57,111 nucleotides of DNA, taken from the NCBI GenBank assembly GCA_013115135.1, contig JABANP010000335.1:1-57111 (forward strand). The letters are read 5' to 3'. A program made the translations under genes and the position numbers. How positions within the stretch are numbered: the stretch's first letter is position 1; the number at the start of each line of letters is the position of its first letter. The stretch comes from Perkinsus olseni. Taxonomy: Eukaryota > Perkinsozoa > Perkinsida > Perkinsidae. Below the pieces are notes generated by a model, which saw nothing but the letters and a program-made list of their open reading frames with translations, ran no database searches and was not told the DNA's origin. This document shows positions 30,816 to 43,060 of this stretch, one piece after another.

Positions 30816-31990
30816 TTCGTATCGGGCTGACGGTCCCGCAGTCAGTGACTGCCAGTCAGCATTGAAGATTATCCAATCTTCTAGATCATTCTCATAGATC
30901 ATTCTCATCATTTCTTAATCTCACTCGCGCGGAGTTCCGTGTGAGACTTTTCCGTTGGAGAGAAGGTGAGGGTTCATAGGAGAGGACCCCCATGTACTCT
31001 TCTTAGGTAGTCCTACCAGGTAGTCCCACTGTGATACGATGCTCGAATGAGGCTTCATGCCCAGCTCATGCCCAGCTCATGCCTGCAAGGCTTCACCTCT
31101 TTCCAGATTGTTTTCATATCGAGGGCCATCACTGATTCTTCCTTCTCACTGTCAACGCGACAGTGTCAAGTATCATTCGTTGACGGGTGACTTGCGATGC
31201 TTCGCTGAGGTGGTCAGTTTTCGGTCGCATTTCGCCACCACGACTACCAAGCTTCTGGGAAGTCTATCATCATGGATAGTACTCGAGAAGGCGAATGTTT
31301 TGTTGGGTTGTCAAGGTGGGAATGATCGCTCAGCAATGCGAACGCAGGAATCTAGGCATAATATCAACAGTGCTCGGCAGTGTACTACCACGCTGAGTCT
31401 ATGACTCACAGATTACGCTTATAGACTATGAGCTTACAAGAGGAACTTGTGCGCGACAAAGGTTACGAAAAAGTCGTAATAGTTCATTACAGCCATTCTG
31501 TGGCGAGAGCTGGCAACTTGCGAGCGGATTGAAGTCGCAAGGTGCTACCTGTGGCTCTTATGATGGCGGATGCGGGCTGGACCCAAGCCTCCGCTCCCTG
31601 GATGGCGGGTAGGATACTAGACACCGCAGACTCGACCCAGAGTGGGTACGGAGTCGGGCAGTTCTCTCGGATCCTACTAAACACTGGTGGCCACTAACTT
31701 TCAGTTGACAGCAAACACCGGCTACTGCCCGGTTGCTGGCAGTGCCAGGCTGACAGTGATAAATAGTCATCATGTCCCGTTCGGGTTTGTAGACCTCATC
31801 ACAGCTCGCAGCCCCGTCGCGAAAGCGGACGTCGGTTTGTGGGTTTCGTCCAGATGACATTTGATGCGATTATTTGCTGTCGTGGCTATGGTCGCTGTAC
31901 TAAGTAGCCATTGCGTTTCCTAATACTTTGCGATCTGCTTTGCTCCTCGCTCCTTCTGCGAGTGATCATCCCGTCCGTGACGGACGGTCC
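30816..31990. other. No gene seen
   Basis: Short direct repeats near 30880-30910 (gatcattctcat) and 31055-31085 (gctcatgccca). Palindrome 31971-31987 (8-nt arms, centre 1). Small ORFs unsupported. Confidence 0.5.
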
Positions 31991-32060
31991 GCCGTATTGA
32001 ACCGTCCAATTTGGACGTGCCATCCTCAACAATCTCCGGAGGGAAGTCCGACGGCCCCGG
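31991..32060 (+). pseudogene. Family S exon 2 relic
   Basis: About 70 bp closely match 25424-25494 (shared ACCGTCCAATTTGG, CGTGCCATCCTCAAC, AGTCCGACGGC), which is the end of exon 2 of family S member 2. The donor and exon 3 are missing; a fragment of a fourth family copy. Confidence 0.6.
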
Positions 32061-32212
32061 ATTGGATTGGCAGATGAGTCTAGTTGACAGACTCAGGGCG
32101 GAAAGCTGCGATCGAGATGCTTTTCGCAGTGACTGTTAGCCTGAACGGCGTTGTGAAGTGGGCATAGCAAGGGCGCTGAGCAACAGGGACGCTATAGCGC
32201 GCCGATGGCCGT

Positions 32213-32440
32213 AAAGCTATGTCGCAACGCGATAGCGTCAGGGCCCTGCGTACGGACGTACCCTGCATCACCGGGTGGGCACGATACCCTGGATTTCTCT
32301 CAGCGGATGCGACCCTACATCAGTCCAGGTGTTCCAGCTGCCGCTACTCACAGCCGGTACTTCCGATCATACGAAAGTTGCGTCACGGCGGGTGACGCGC
32401 ACGGTGTCCCGGCTAGCTTAAGAAAAGTCGCACGTGCCCA
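32213..32440 (+). repeat. Dispersed repeat A, copy 2
   Basis: Matches 8169-8437. At the site where copy 1 has the inverted pair around TTCTTAAGCT, this copy has only the right-hand arm. Confidence 0.8.
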
Positions 32441-32705
32441 CGTATCTTTCACCGAAACCGTGGCCGTTTCAGATACTCGTAATCACCACGAAAAAGCTGA
32501 ACTTTCATTCTTCTTTTACGGCGCTATGACGAATTGAACTGGTTTTTAGACCTCACCATAGCTCGCTGCCCCGTCGTGGACGTCGGTCTAAGGCTTCTGT
32601 TCTGATGAACTCTTGTGGCCAGTTTGCAGACTGCGGTTTCGTTTTGGTCACCAAATTTTGGCTTTTAGGTCTACCCGACTTTGTGGTCGTAGGAACGGAG
32701 CAGAC

Positions 32706-33030
32706 TGCCCAAGTACATACATCGCAGTAGCCCCAATCCTGCTCAGCGCATTGGTAGGTTTCGAAATCTGTGCACTTGATGGTTCCGTCACGTGATGGGT
32801 ATTACGAAAGCTTCCGAATGGTGGGCCCATCGATTCGCGATAGTCTGGCTATACATTACTCCGCCCGTAGAGATTCTGTATCGATTGCTCGATGGGAATA
32901 TGATGAGAAAGAGACAAGAACAATATCGGCCCCTGTGGTGTATGGCCACATAATGAGCCGCGCCATTATGACGTACTTACATTATCTCTCGAAAATTGTA
33001 CTTTGCGTAATACGGGCGAAACCTGATTGA
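32706..33030 (+). repeat. Dispersed repeat C, copy 3
   Basis: C core at 32706-32785, followed by the block matching 27.95-28.1 kb (around GGGAATATGATGAGAAAGAG). Confidence 0.65.
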
Positions 33031-33519
33031 ACGATGATATTGGATTCACATCTGAGTTGGAACCGACTTTTGTGATTTGCCACTCGGGTTCAACTCGAGG
33101 CTGTCAGAATTGAGTGTACTCCTAATACCAAACTTGATCTGTGACTCGGTGCACGAGAACTAAGTAGTATCATTCTGCCGACGCAATGCCGACATTCGTA
33201 TCGAAAAAGTCCAACTAAACCGGCGGCGATCGCCTGAGTTAGGGACACTGTGTGAAAGGCGCGGTCCGCAGGCAGAAGACCACAAAGTCATGCGCGGTAA
33301 GAACGCGTAATATTAGATCACGAAGGAGATTCGCTTCTTCTGGCAAAGAGGCCACTGAGCTAACTCTCTGTCGAGACAGCGAGCGTTTGTGAACTCGTAC
33401 ACCATATAGCCAATTTGCCTTGGCCGCGACAGCTCCCATTCCTTTCGTGAGCTCCCGTCCAGACCACGCTGAGGCGCCCCCACACTTAACGTGGTATATC
33501 CTACCACCTCGCAAAAACT

Positions 33520-33796
33520 AACAACACTGGAGTACCACACCTTTCACAAGAAACCACGATCTTGCGCACACGGCAAGGAATCAACGATCAACTACAAGCC
33601 TCTGCACGAGACGATAATAAATGATCGACTAACTAATGAGTATCTTACAGGCTAATCTAAAGGGTTATAAAATGATAAGCTCTGAGCCTTTTTACAGAAG
33701 CATAGAATCGTCACGCGCCCAAAAATTGCAGCAATGATCGGACCACGTGAAGTGTCCACCATCTCGACAAATGCTCCTGCCATATACGAACGGCTA
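33520..33796 (+). repeat. Dispersed repeat D, copy 2
   Basis: Matches 18951-19230. At 33601-33627 the sequence runs TCTGCACGAGACGATAATAA without the 18-nt palindrome-forming insertion of copy 1. Confidence 0.8.
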
Positions 33797-33986
33797 GAAA
33801 AGAACAAGCGTTGAGGAATTGCAAGTCGTATCAAGAAAGCAAGTGTGCAGCAGTAGTAGGGCCCGTACTCAGCATGGACCAGATGTATCTTTTCAGAAAC
33901 ACTGCACTTCTTACTGTCGCGGTGTGGGCGCGCGATCATCGCCGATTTGAGCTGAAAAACAGAAAATTCGGAAAAAAAACTGAAAA

Positions 33987-34871
33987 TTACACGAAAGGCT
34001 TACTTGATGCCATAGATAGTTCTCGAGCTCTCGAAGCCGGGACTCCCCACGATGGGGAGCTAGAGGTGTCAGAAAACTTGAGATCGCTCCCTCCGAGACG
34101 TTGACGCAGACAGGCGGCCTCGTTCTTCAGCTTCTCTATTTCGCCTCCCTGGTCTTCTAACTGCGCCCGAAGTTCGGCGATCTCGTCATCTAAAAATACG
34201 AAAATTGCATAGAAACGCACAGAACACACTGCGGGAAACAACGGTAGGATCAACTTAATTCCCAGGAACCCCAAGTATCGCAAAAGATATTCATATGCTT
34301 TAAGGGTACCAGAAAAAGTTGCAGCACTCCTGATTCCCGCGAAAAAATTAATTGCTGATGTATTTCGGAAGGACGCGAAATACTGAACGATTTTCGCGGA
34401 AAACCTGGAAAAATTTGAGAAAAAAACCAGAATATTGAATGATTTTCGAGGAACAGGAAAGACTTCTTCAACAAAGTTTTCGAAAAACAATTGAACGACC
34501 CCAGGAAAGACGATGATTCTGTCAGATACTCGGTCAGACCAAAAGGCTCGAATAATACCTGAACGCCCCTCGGAAAAAAACCACACAGATTTTTTGGGTG
34601 AAAATTCAGTGTGATTTCAGAACTTGCAAGATTTTTCCAAGAAGATTTCGGGAATACTTTCAAGTGAGAATTTTCCCATTCTGACGAGGGACTATTTTCG
34701 TTGAGAAAAAAATCATTTCTCCGCCGAATTCCCAGAGACCCTCGAATTACCTTTCTTGGCGAGCTCGTTGGCTTGGTCATCAACCTTAGAACGTATCTTT
34801 CCCATTTCAAGATTCACCTTGGCGATAGCCTCTGTGACGCGATTAACGTACATAACAATTTTAGGATCCAT
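33987..34871 (-). CDS. Small coiled-coil protein, two exons
   Basis: Exon 1 is 34871-34751 (ATG, 40 codons plus one base), exon 2 is 34189-33987 (to TAA), joined across a 561-nt AT-rich intron with a GTAATT donor and TTTTTAG acceptor; the split codon restores one frame and gives 107 residues. Residues about 10-75 form heptad-like helices (VTEAIAKVNLEMGKIRSKVD, ELAKKDDEIAELRAQLED, GGEIEKLKNEAACLRQRL), a coiled coil. The last 30 residues are Ser-rich. A 199-codon frame running from the intron into exon 2 is an artefact of the open intron. Cytosolic structural or adaptor role is likely, with no specific family recognised. Divergent from the gene at 35315. Confidence 0.65.
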
Positions 34872-35314
34872 AATTATAATAATAGCAACGAAAACTAGAA
34901 AATATTAACTGAAAAAACACAAGGGTCGAGCGGAGCGAAGTTCCCTTTTTTCCAATCCCGAAAGAATTAGGGACTGTTCGAGATACTGCATCTCCCGACT
35001 TTCAAGAGAACTCCCAGGATTGAATTTAGCGCGTAAAAAAGAGAACCAAAATGTCTGAAAAAATAAGAAAAAACGAAAAAATGCTGTGGCGAATTTAACA
35101 AGAAAAAGCCTGGAGATGACCACGCCTGGCGTGACCGATCAGCCGACGCAGAGTTTTCGCATATCGGGCTGCAGTTGGAGAAGGAAAAATCAATTAGCGG
35201 CACTAGCGAAAATCGCATGCCACAAAACTGCTAAACAGTTGTGGTAGTCGAAATCCTCGCGCTCGCCATAGTGATCGATTACCCGCGCGAATTCGATGTC
35301 CCCGTAAAAGTCGT
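34872..35314. promoter_or_regulatory. Intergenic region between divergent genes
   Basis: About 440 bp separate the start of the minus-strand coiled-coil gene from the plus-strand gene at 35315, so promoters for both should lie here. The sequence is A-rich on the plus strand. No TATA box or initiator can be assigned with confidence. Confidence 0.35.
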
Positions 35315-36615
35315 TTGGGATGGCCGATGCCGAGCGTTCCCTGTATTCTTCTTTCGTCAGTTGCGATTGTTATTCCTAATGAGAGCCTCCTTTTGCCATG
35401 CCTTCTGCTGTACTCTATTCGATCTGTAAATGCTTCCAACCCTCCTACAAAGGCCTTCGCGAGAATGTACGTCACATCGGTGAACCTTACCGCGGGAACG
35501 TACGCCGCGGTGAACGACGAAGGTGCTCGATTGAGCCCTGATCTGCCAGACGTGACCAGGCTCGAAGTCAAAGTCGTCGACGGCGAAGAGGGGCAACTGG
35601 TCAGCTTGAGCGCAATCGTCAATGGGACCTTCATCAGCAGCGGACACGAGTGGCCGGTGGTGTGGTATGGGAAGTCCTTTCTGAACCTGTCCAGGTTGGG
35701 TCATATTCCTGTCTCCGAGTCGCCAGATTGCTTCCGATTCTCAACCAAGTGCGTCGGGCCTGATTTTGCCCGTCTGCTTTACTTGCAATCTAATAAGCCA
35801 CCCGGAGGCGATCCGAGCGTTATCTTTTGCATCAACGGTTTGGAGCTATTAGTTGGGATTGGTGCGGTACGGGCATGGAAAAAATGGCAGGCTTCTACTT
35901 ATGGCTTCAGAACGATTCTTGGGGCATCGACATCCAGTGGAAGTGACGATACTCAATGGCAGACAGTTCCACCACCACCTTCGCCGAAGAAAAAGGAACG
36001 TCCATCCGAGGATGTCGCTGATAGGCCTTCCGAAGGGACTGAAAAGAAGAAACGTAAAAATGTTCGTTCCACTAGAGTTCATTTGGTAGCGCAAGGAAGC
36101 GACCAAAATTCAAATCCTTCTACTGTGGATTCAAAAATCGGAAGTCTCGCTCCTGCCGTCTTCCGTCGGAGCCTTTACTCAGCAAAAAGGAGTTTGGTAG
36201 TGTCCCGGTAGCATTAATGTCGGACAGCTTGCCTGATGGAGAATACCTGGTGGTTAATACCGGACTGGATCAGCTCAGGAGCGTCCTAGCGGAAATTGAA
36301 ACCGTGCCTCCGACCGATTACCGTTGGGTGAGGCTGTCTTTCGTCGTCAATGGTGCTCCTGTTACCTTGGAGACCATAGCCCTCAGTTTTGATGGTTGTC
36401 TGGAACTAGATTTTTCCGACGAGTTCAACTCGCTGGCGCTTCTTCTGCTTCAGTCAGCTCTAGAGGTCCGCGAGATTTTACCGGAATCTTTTCGCTTACT
36501 TCGGGAGCCTGGAGATGGTTGGTCCCTGGTGTTTCACGTGAATCCAGATACGAGCGGTACGGTGGTGGAAATTAGGGCTCCTCTATTAGTGTCTTCTGCA
36601 GACGCTGGGCAGTAG
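35315..36615 (+). CDS. Membrane-anchored or secreted protein with two copies of one domain
   Basis: Reading 35315-36211 is followed after 5 nt by 36217-36615 in another frame. A 68-nt intron (36144-36211, GTCTCG to CGGTAG) would join them in frame to about 410 residues, which I prefer although the donor is not ideal. The N-terminus is hydrophobic (ILLSSVAIVI, LLLPCLLLYSI), a leader or anchor. Domain copy 1 (from LTAGTYAAVND, with VSLSAIVNGTFIS) and copy 2 (LPDGEYLVVNTG, VRLSFVVNGAPVT) share a Gly-x-Tyr-xx-Val-Asn start and a V-x-L-S-x-x-V-N-G core. Between them is a basic, Pro/Ser-rich linker (PPPPSPKKKERPSE, EKKKRKNVRS). Function not recognised. If unspliced, these are two adjacent genes. 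Confidence 0.6.
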
Positions 36616-36891
36616 GACTCCACGCGGGCGAGTTTACTGGTCTTGGATGCCAAGTCCATGCAGATGTGAAGAGACCGACTGGTTGAGAACGTCACAACAC
36701 CCGGGTTTGGCCATCTGGAATCCAATCTTCTATCTGCTGTTTTTCCGTCTATCATCCGCCACTTAGCTTCTTATAGGAGCAACATAGGTGATAAGCTGCG
36801 TATTAACACCACAACGTTGTCAACGTCCGTCTTAAAGAGCCATCTTGCGTTCTTCTATGAAATTTATCAATTGCTAGGAAAGTGCTGACGG

Positions 36892-37137
36892 TTGGGGAGC
36901 TTTCACCACAGCTCTCATGCGGTCGGTCGCCGTTACGTATCAGGGGGTGAACTTGGGAATGCGCAGCTTGATAAATTTTATGAACATGAATTGTCTTCGG
37001 TTCTCTTTAATGAGCGTGTAGGTGTCAACGAGAGGTGTTGGGTTCGTTATAGGCCTTTAATCAGGGTTTGGATGGATATTTTTCTTCTCACGGACTTTGC
37101 AGGATCAGAATTACATTTTTCGGCCCTAGTCCTTTCG
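36892..37137 (+). CDS. Candidate exon, unknown product
   Basis: An open frame reading NERCWVRYRPLIRVWMDIFL and LTDFAGSELHFSALVLS ends exactly at a good donor (TTTCG|GTGAGT at 37138). Downstream an ATG at 37216 opens MLAAFTAETNRLAIEELAN in another frame. The exon chain cannot be closed by eye, so product and limits are open. Confidence 0.3.
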
Positions 37138-37679
37138 GTGAGTCTCGTCGCCTTCCCCGAAACTTTCACTTGACGATTTTTGTCTTCATTTTTCTAAGTT
37201 TGCTATTGTCCATCAATGCTGGCTGCGTTCACTGCCGAGACCAATAGACTGGCTATCGAGGAGCTTGCAAATTGGGAGGTAGTGGACGATTGGCTCGGGT
37301 TTAGTGACTCAACACGCATCGTTTACAATGGCTCTTGTAAGTAGTACAATAACATCAATACGTGAGCTAGGAGACAGTCATAAGAGGACCCCGGGACCAG
37401 GGGGAACGGAATTCCCTCACGGATCGATGGGCACAGTGCCCGCTGCGGCCGTTGATGGAGAGTCGTCCTCGTCTGAGTCCGTCATTCGCCGAACTTCTTC
37501 TTTCATATGTTCCAAGGGCGCCGGATTTCCGCCCCTGCGATTATCTATTCTATGTGTGACATAATGCAACAGAAAAGACTGTGGTGGAATCGTTGATAAG
37601 GAGACAGCGTGACGTCGTGCGCAGACGTAGACAGATTAGCTATATTAGCTAGCGGCCCGCATTCGCGCCAAGTCAGCGC

Positions 37680-37922
37680 GTGGCCTCTCTTTACTTGGCC
37701 TCCCGACTCCCTATGCCGAGTTCCGAAGTTAGAACTGAGGAGAGACGACGACACAATTTCGTATCTATAGTACTTTATGTGAATTCTGACCGTTATTTAA
37801 AAGTGACTATGTTGAATGATGATCCGAAAATTGTTGGTATTTTTCAAGAAAAAGGGATTTTTCCTAAAGGGGATTCCATGCCGGTTCATACCGCGCATTT
37901 GACCCTTGTTAAATGGCAATAA
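37680..37922 (+). CDS. Candidate exon with a third copy of the VNG-type domain
   Basis: The frame reads RRRHNFVSIVLYVNSDRYLK then VTMLNDDPKIVGIFQEKG and stops at 37922. FVSIVLYVNSDRYLKVTML resembles the V-x-L-S-x-V-N-G core of the gene at 35315. The 5' part is weak and may be intron. It converges on the minus-strand candidate at 37909-38188. Confidence 0.35.
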   Translation: MASLYLASRLPMPSSEVRTEERRRHNFVSIVLYVNSDRYLKVTMLNDDPKIVGIFQEKGIFPKGDSMPVHTAHLTLVKWQ

Positions 37923-38188
37923 TTTTTCGGACGGGTTTACCAAATTGTCTGAAATCCGACTTCTTTTTGCCCAGCTTTTCTGCGATCAGGCAGGTCCTAA
38001 CCGCGGACTCGGTCACTTTCTGGCTAGCTATGGTAGGAGCCATGAGACAGTACTGTAGACCAAGAGGGACAGCTGTGTATAAATTACCATCACTCATGTC
38101 TTGTAGGACCGTGCCTGATCCGGTGTCGTTTGTCACATAAATTTTGTGGTAATAAGCCCATAGAGTGCTGCTATACTCCGGGGATTAA
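37909..38188 (-). CDS. Candidate exon, minus strand, unknown product
   Basis: From an upstream stop near 38190 the frame is open through EYSSTLWAYYHKIYVTNDTG, GTVLQDMSDGNLYTAVPLG and a basic end (EKLGKKKSDFRQFGKPVRK), about 90 residues, stopping at 37909. No ATG starts it, so it would be a 3' exon. Composition is protein-like and better than the plus frame opposite. No family recognised. Confidence 0.3.
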
Positions 38189-39882
38189 TACGGTGCGTGC
38201 GGGGTATCGTGGAGGCGAAGAATAAGCGACGTTGACACGACGCCCTCGAGGCTTAAGCCATCTACTCTTTTAATAAAGATGGTAAACTCTGGAAAAGAGA
38301 GGTAGGGAAGAGGAGGTAGAAATGTCGTCATCAGATCTCTCTGTATAGAGATTGGTGAGACAATAATATGTTATAGCCTATCAAAGCATTTAGTGGCTGT
38401 AAAATAAAGGCCCCTTTTCGGTTGGACGCCACTTGCAGGTATCAGAGGCGCGCTTGGCCAGGAAGCTGGAAGCTGAGGCTCGAAAAGGAAGGTTATAACG
38501 GGAGCATCCTCCACTAGGGACGGGGATCACCCACTCGTCTTCTTCGGGCAGGTGGAAAGGGTGGCTGATGGGTTGTTAAAGAGATCTCTCCTCGGATGTG
38601 CTCGACTCGAGAGGTTGCTGTGGTTTTGCATGGGAAAAACAAACAACAGCAGCAGCCGGACGTGCATGTATCGCGAGCTGGAAAAACGGCTAAGTCATCT
38701 CTCGTTCTCTGTGGTAGTGTGTTGGGGAGGCGCGCGTGAAGCTGATGGCAATAAAGGTGCCGCAGGAAGCTGGCGAGGCAAACGACGGGAAGCGCACCTT
38801 CTCAAACCGCGGAGTACAGGCTGCTTTTACCTCTTGGATGATTTTCGGTAATTTTCCGGGGGAGTTTCCGAATGCACGCGGGACCGGGTACGTGATGGTG
38901 AAGAGGGGCTAAGACTGAGCAGACGTTGTCGGAAGCAGAAGCCGCCGGGAAGACGCGACTAGGAACGCGAATTCCCGCGAACGCGGGACCATGAGTCCAC
39001 GTAATTCACCGGGCTGCAGCGGTGAAGTCATTCTCAGGACTTCCGATATTATGAAATCTGTTATTGGTCTAAATTCTTTTCATGGTAGAAATGTATTCTT
39101 CTCGTTGGTTTTGATGCGCCTCGGCCGGAGTTGCATACCCAAGAAGAAATACATCCCCAGGGAAATCTGTAAATGTTTTACTGATGATATTGATTTAATC
39201 GTCGTATGATACTTCTGGTAGCAAAAGTTGATGGTAAGAGACAGGGTCATCTCCGCTTGATGGGGAGTCTGGGCGGAAGCGTATCGAGGTACTCGCAAGG
39301 TTTACTCAAATTTGGAGTATACTCGCAGCTGTCCACCCGAACGACCTTTCTTTACCTAGTTGTTGCTTGACCTGTGCTGTTCATTTTGGCTGGATTTAAG
39401 ATCGATGAGCGTTTCCCTTGTAATCCGTGTAATCTACCGTGCCAGAGGTGATTAATTTCGTTTCCACCAGAAAAAGCATTAATAGATCGGACAGCATTTA
39501 CAGAGCTGAAGACGGCGTCGCGTCGGCAAAGCTTGTCACAATACCTACTTGCCATTGATTGGCTATTTGTCCTCTTAGACTGGCCAGGTTGTTGATGAAG
39601 GTTTCCCTTGGCGAGCTCGTGTAATCTACCGGTGGCGTGAGATAATTCAGTTTTCACTCAAAAGCTTCACTATTTCCACTGCTGTTATGCGGTTCTCGCT
39701 TCCTCTTTTGCGGAGTTGCCTAAGACGACGGCGTGCCTGACAGGAGAGTGTCGGGAATAAAGGCGGTCAGTAGAGAGGTCCGTAAAGCACTTTGGAGATT
39801 GTAGGAGCTCAGGATGTAGTTAACGGGCGAAGGGTGGAAATGATTCGTGATCGGTCTTCCCGCACGGGTTCGAGATCCAGGT
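38189..39882. other. No gene seen
   Basis: Short frames on both strands without splice support. A frame at 38991-39209 (RNVFFSLVLMRLGRS) might be an exon but nothing joins it. Confidence 0.4.
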
Positions 39883-39996
39883 ATGAACGAATTCCGTGAT
39901 TTACCCGAAGACAAGCGCCAGCAAATGCTCTCCGTGCTGAGCGCAGTGGTGTCGACTCTGGCCGAGGAGCATGTTAAGGCGGCCATGCAGCCTTAG
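39883..39996 (+). CDS. Short ORF, possible exon, 37 residues
   Basis: MNEFRDLPEDKRQQMLSVLS continuing to HVKAAMQP and TAG. Helical, with balanced charge, directly after an AG acceptor-like CCAG. It reads like the end of a real protein but no partner exon was found. Confidence 0.25.
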   Translation: MNEFRDLPEDKRQQMLSVLSAVVSTLAEEHVKAAMQP

Positions 39997-41736
39997 AAGA
40001 AAAACTGAGAAAAAGTCGCGCGCCACGAAATTCTGTAGTATCTTCTCATCACTGTCACCATACAGTAATTCATGTCTGCATATGGTAATTTCATTTTTTT
40101 TGCGGTTTGCGTTTTGGTTTTAATATGGTAAATGGGGGTGATAGGCGTAGCGAGTCCTTACGGTCATCCAGGGGACTATCTTTACTCCCGTTTTGGAGCC
40201 GCTCCCAGGCACGTTAAGCTTGATCAGCGGAACACTCGGAAGGATTCTATCAGACGCCCTTCTTGATTTTTGAAGTAAAAGAGCACCGCGTTGGTTGCCC
40301 AGGGCGAGGGAGTATGAATGCTACGTCATACCCACTTTCCCCAAATCTGCTCCAATGGCCAGCCGTCGTCGACGAGCTTCAAGGAATCTGGTGAGCCCCT
40401 GCCGCGCTGATCCAGGTGAAACGGTTTATGTATATGGACTTCTTTCGGCGCATTGATCTGGCGGTTAAAATCTCAGGTTTTGGGATCCGACTCAGGGCAA
40501 ATCTCCTCAGTTCTCGGAGGTTTTGGAGCCACCCAGGGAGGAAGCTGAAAGGCCGGTTAGAGAGGTTCTGTAGTGAGGGGAAATTACGGAAATTTCGGAA
40601 ATTTTTGCGTACGGAGCAGCTCTAGGCGTTCCATGATTCAAAGAGAGTAACGTAACGGAGTTGATTATTCCCTGAACGGATACGGTTGAACGCTCCTGTG
40701 GGGACTTTCTTGTTTGAAAAATGCATGCTGGGGAATGCGCTTGGGTATGTCCTCTCCTGCAGCCGATTAAAAGGGCTGGAGTCCACGTTCTGATCTTTAC
40801 CTTTGCGGTAGTGGTTGCAAGTAAGGGAAGCCTATTACCATGAGTCACTAGCAATATTAGTCAGTATCAACATTAGTATTGAATCTACATAAGGTTATGG
40901 CTGGCGCATTACTCCCCATAACTCATCACCGCCATTTCCAACTCTCATGAAACTAGGCCGTCAGCAGCATTAGTTATCAGATATTCTACATCATTCAATT
41001 CGACATCAGTAGAACGTATCAGGATATCTGTTTTTCTTTGCTGTGCGGTGGTGGCCCTCTGCCGTTGATAGACTGTTATGATGTATTACAGGCGGTCCTT
41101 AGCGAGGCTCAGCGCCGCCGCCGCCGCCAGGGCCCTGGGAGAAAGCCAACCCATCGGTCGTTGCCGCGATATACAAACCCTTGGATGTGGTAAGGAGGAT
41201 ATCAAGTGGAGGCGGTGGAGGTAGTAATGATGAGAGGGATGTGGAAAGCGCGCGCCATCGTGATCGATTTACCTCGAAATTCAATGGGTGACGCTTCATT
41301 ATGAGTGTGACGGTGACAAAAAGCGCGGAATGATGCTTGTCGTGGGAATCGAACTCCGGGTGGAAGTGCACCCGTCGTCTCCGTCGAAGAAGGCGAGTGG
41401 CGGGGATGAGCGGGAAGAATATCTATGTACAGCTGAAAGCGACCAGAGCTGATGGTAATGGGGAAATGACCGCTGCGCCACGAAATTATTCTATCACGGA
41501 ATAATGTTGTTCATCAATTCGGCGACTGAAACCGGAGGTGGTGAAAGTGCCGGACGCGCGAGAATGCCTCGCTGCCTCTCATGGGGTGGCTTTACGTTGG
41601 GCAGCTTTGATGAGCGTCCACATGTAGAGACGGTTGATCGATTTGGGTGTCAGGTATAGCATCATCATCGTCGTTGAGGGCAGTACCAATGAAGCATTTC
41701 CAGAGCTTGGATATGAACCAGTCTGGTGGATCGAAT

Positions 41737-41756
41737 AATCGATCAGGTGATCGGTT
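41737..41756. repeat. ATCGAT palindromic box 1
   Basis: AATCGATC, 4-nt centre aggt, then gatcggtt (one mismatch). One of four related boxes. Confidence 0.6.
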
Positions 41757-43040
41757 GGCGTTGATTCGAATCTTGCTTACCTGATTCCGTTACTCTCGAA
41801 GTTCAGATGTTTGACTCGTGAATAATTACGAAATTCACGAAATTTCTACCATGAGTTTCCTTTTTCAAAGTTTCGTTCGCTCGAGTCATCGTAGGCGAAT
41901 TGGAAGGAACTTACCGTTGAAAGCGAGTTCAGTCGCTAAAGCAACAAAACCAGGACCGAGGAAAACTTCCGACGGCGCTCGCGCATTCCGTTTGTTAAGA
42001 GTTTGGGAGTGAGTTTTGCGTGTATATACTCTGACAGGGTGAAGGGTGAACGTGACCGTTTCTTGAAAGAACAGGGCGGAAGCGGGAAATGGTAGGAGTG
42101 GTGTTGGGAGTACTGATGCAGAGGATCTTCTGGTTCGAGGGTGAGGTTGGCTGCTGCCTCGGGTTGAGGGGTCTGAGAAGCTGAAATCGAGGTTACGGGA
42201 AAGAATGGAGACGCTAGGGATGTTATAGAGGTGGAGGTCTTCAGGTCGACTTATTCTGTATCTTGCATATGCTCGAGCTGAAGAAGATAGATGTCAGTAG
42301 AAGTCCACTTTGGAGTTTGCTATTGCAATCAACAGGCTCCTGTTCTGCGCGCAGGTAAGGTAGATTTCCCACAGCGGTCCTCTCGCTTTTTCCTGATCCG
42401 CGGAATAATTTCGTGGCGCAGTGACGAAATCCGTCCCTCTCAGAGCATCTATGCGGGTGTGTGTCTGGATTCGCATCGGAAGACTTGCAGATGGAGGTCG
42501 AGAACCCTGCAGAAATCTCAATTGCCCGGAAAGAGGTGGGAAATTTACGTTTTCCGCTAAAAATTCCGGAAAATTTGATAAAATTTCGAGAAAGAGTTTA
42601 GATGCGCTTTTTGGTACCTTATTCGGCCTGCTGTTGTGCCCGCTGGCCCTGACGGCTGGCATTTGCTGAGACTGATTGGATTACAAAGTAATAAAGCCGG
42701 AGGTGGGGATCGAACCTGGGCTGGCTTGATGAGAGGTGGTGGACGCTCAACCGGGAAGCGCAGATCGTCGAGCCAATACTGAGCATTGTGGCGGTGGGGA
42801 GTGGCAGCCATCTTGTATACGATCTGTCTGATCACGCCACCACTCTTGGCTATGGGGAGAGGTAGGCCATCGGTGACTTTTCCCGCGCGCCCGGAGGTGG
42901 TGGTCGTATCGGGAGTATCGTCTGGTGTAATCTCGTGGCACGCAGCGGTCATTTATGAGGCATCTTGTGATTTTGGAATCGCTATAGAACCTAGTTGAGT
43001 GTACGAGGACGTAGTGGATATTTTATGTGCTCTTGGCCTA

Positions 43041-43060
43041 ATCGGTCGCGTGATCGATTT
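43041..43060. repeat. ATCGAT palindromic box 2
   Basis: aatcggtc, 4-nt centre gcgt, GATCGATT (one mismatch). Confidence 0.6.

Noticed and set aside
34250..34810. Phe/Ser-rich minus-strand ORF of 186 residues
   Set aside because: It lies mainly in the intron of the coiled-coil gene; AT-rich composition with FF and SS runs is typical of shadow translation.
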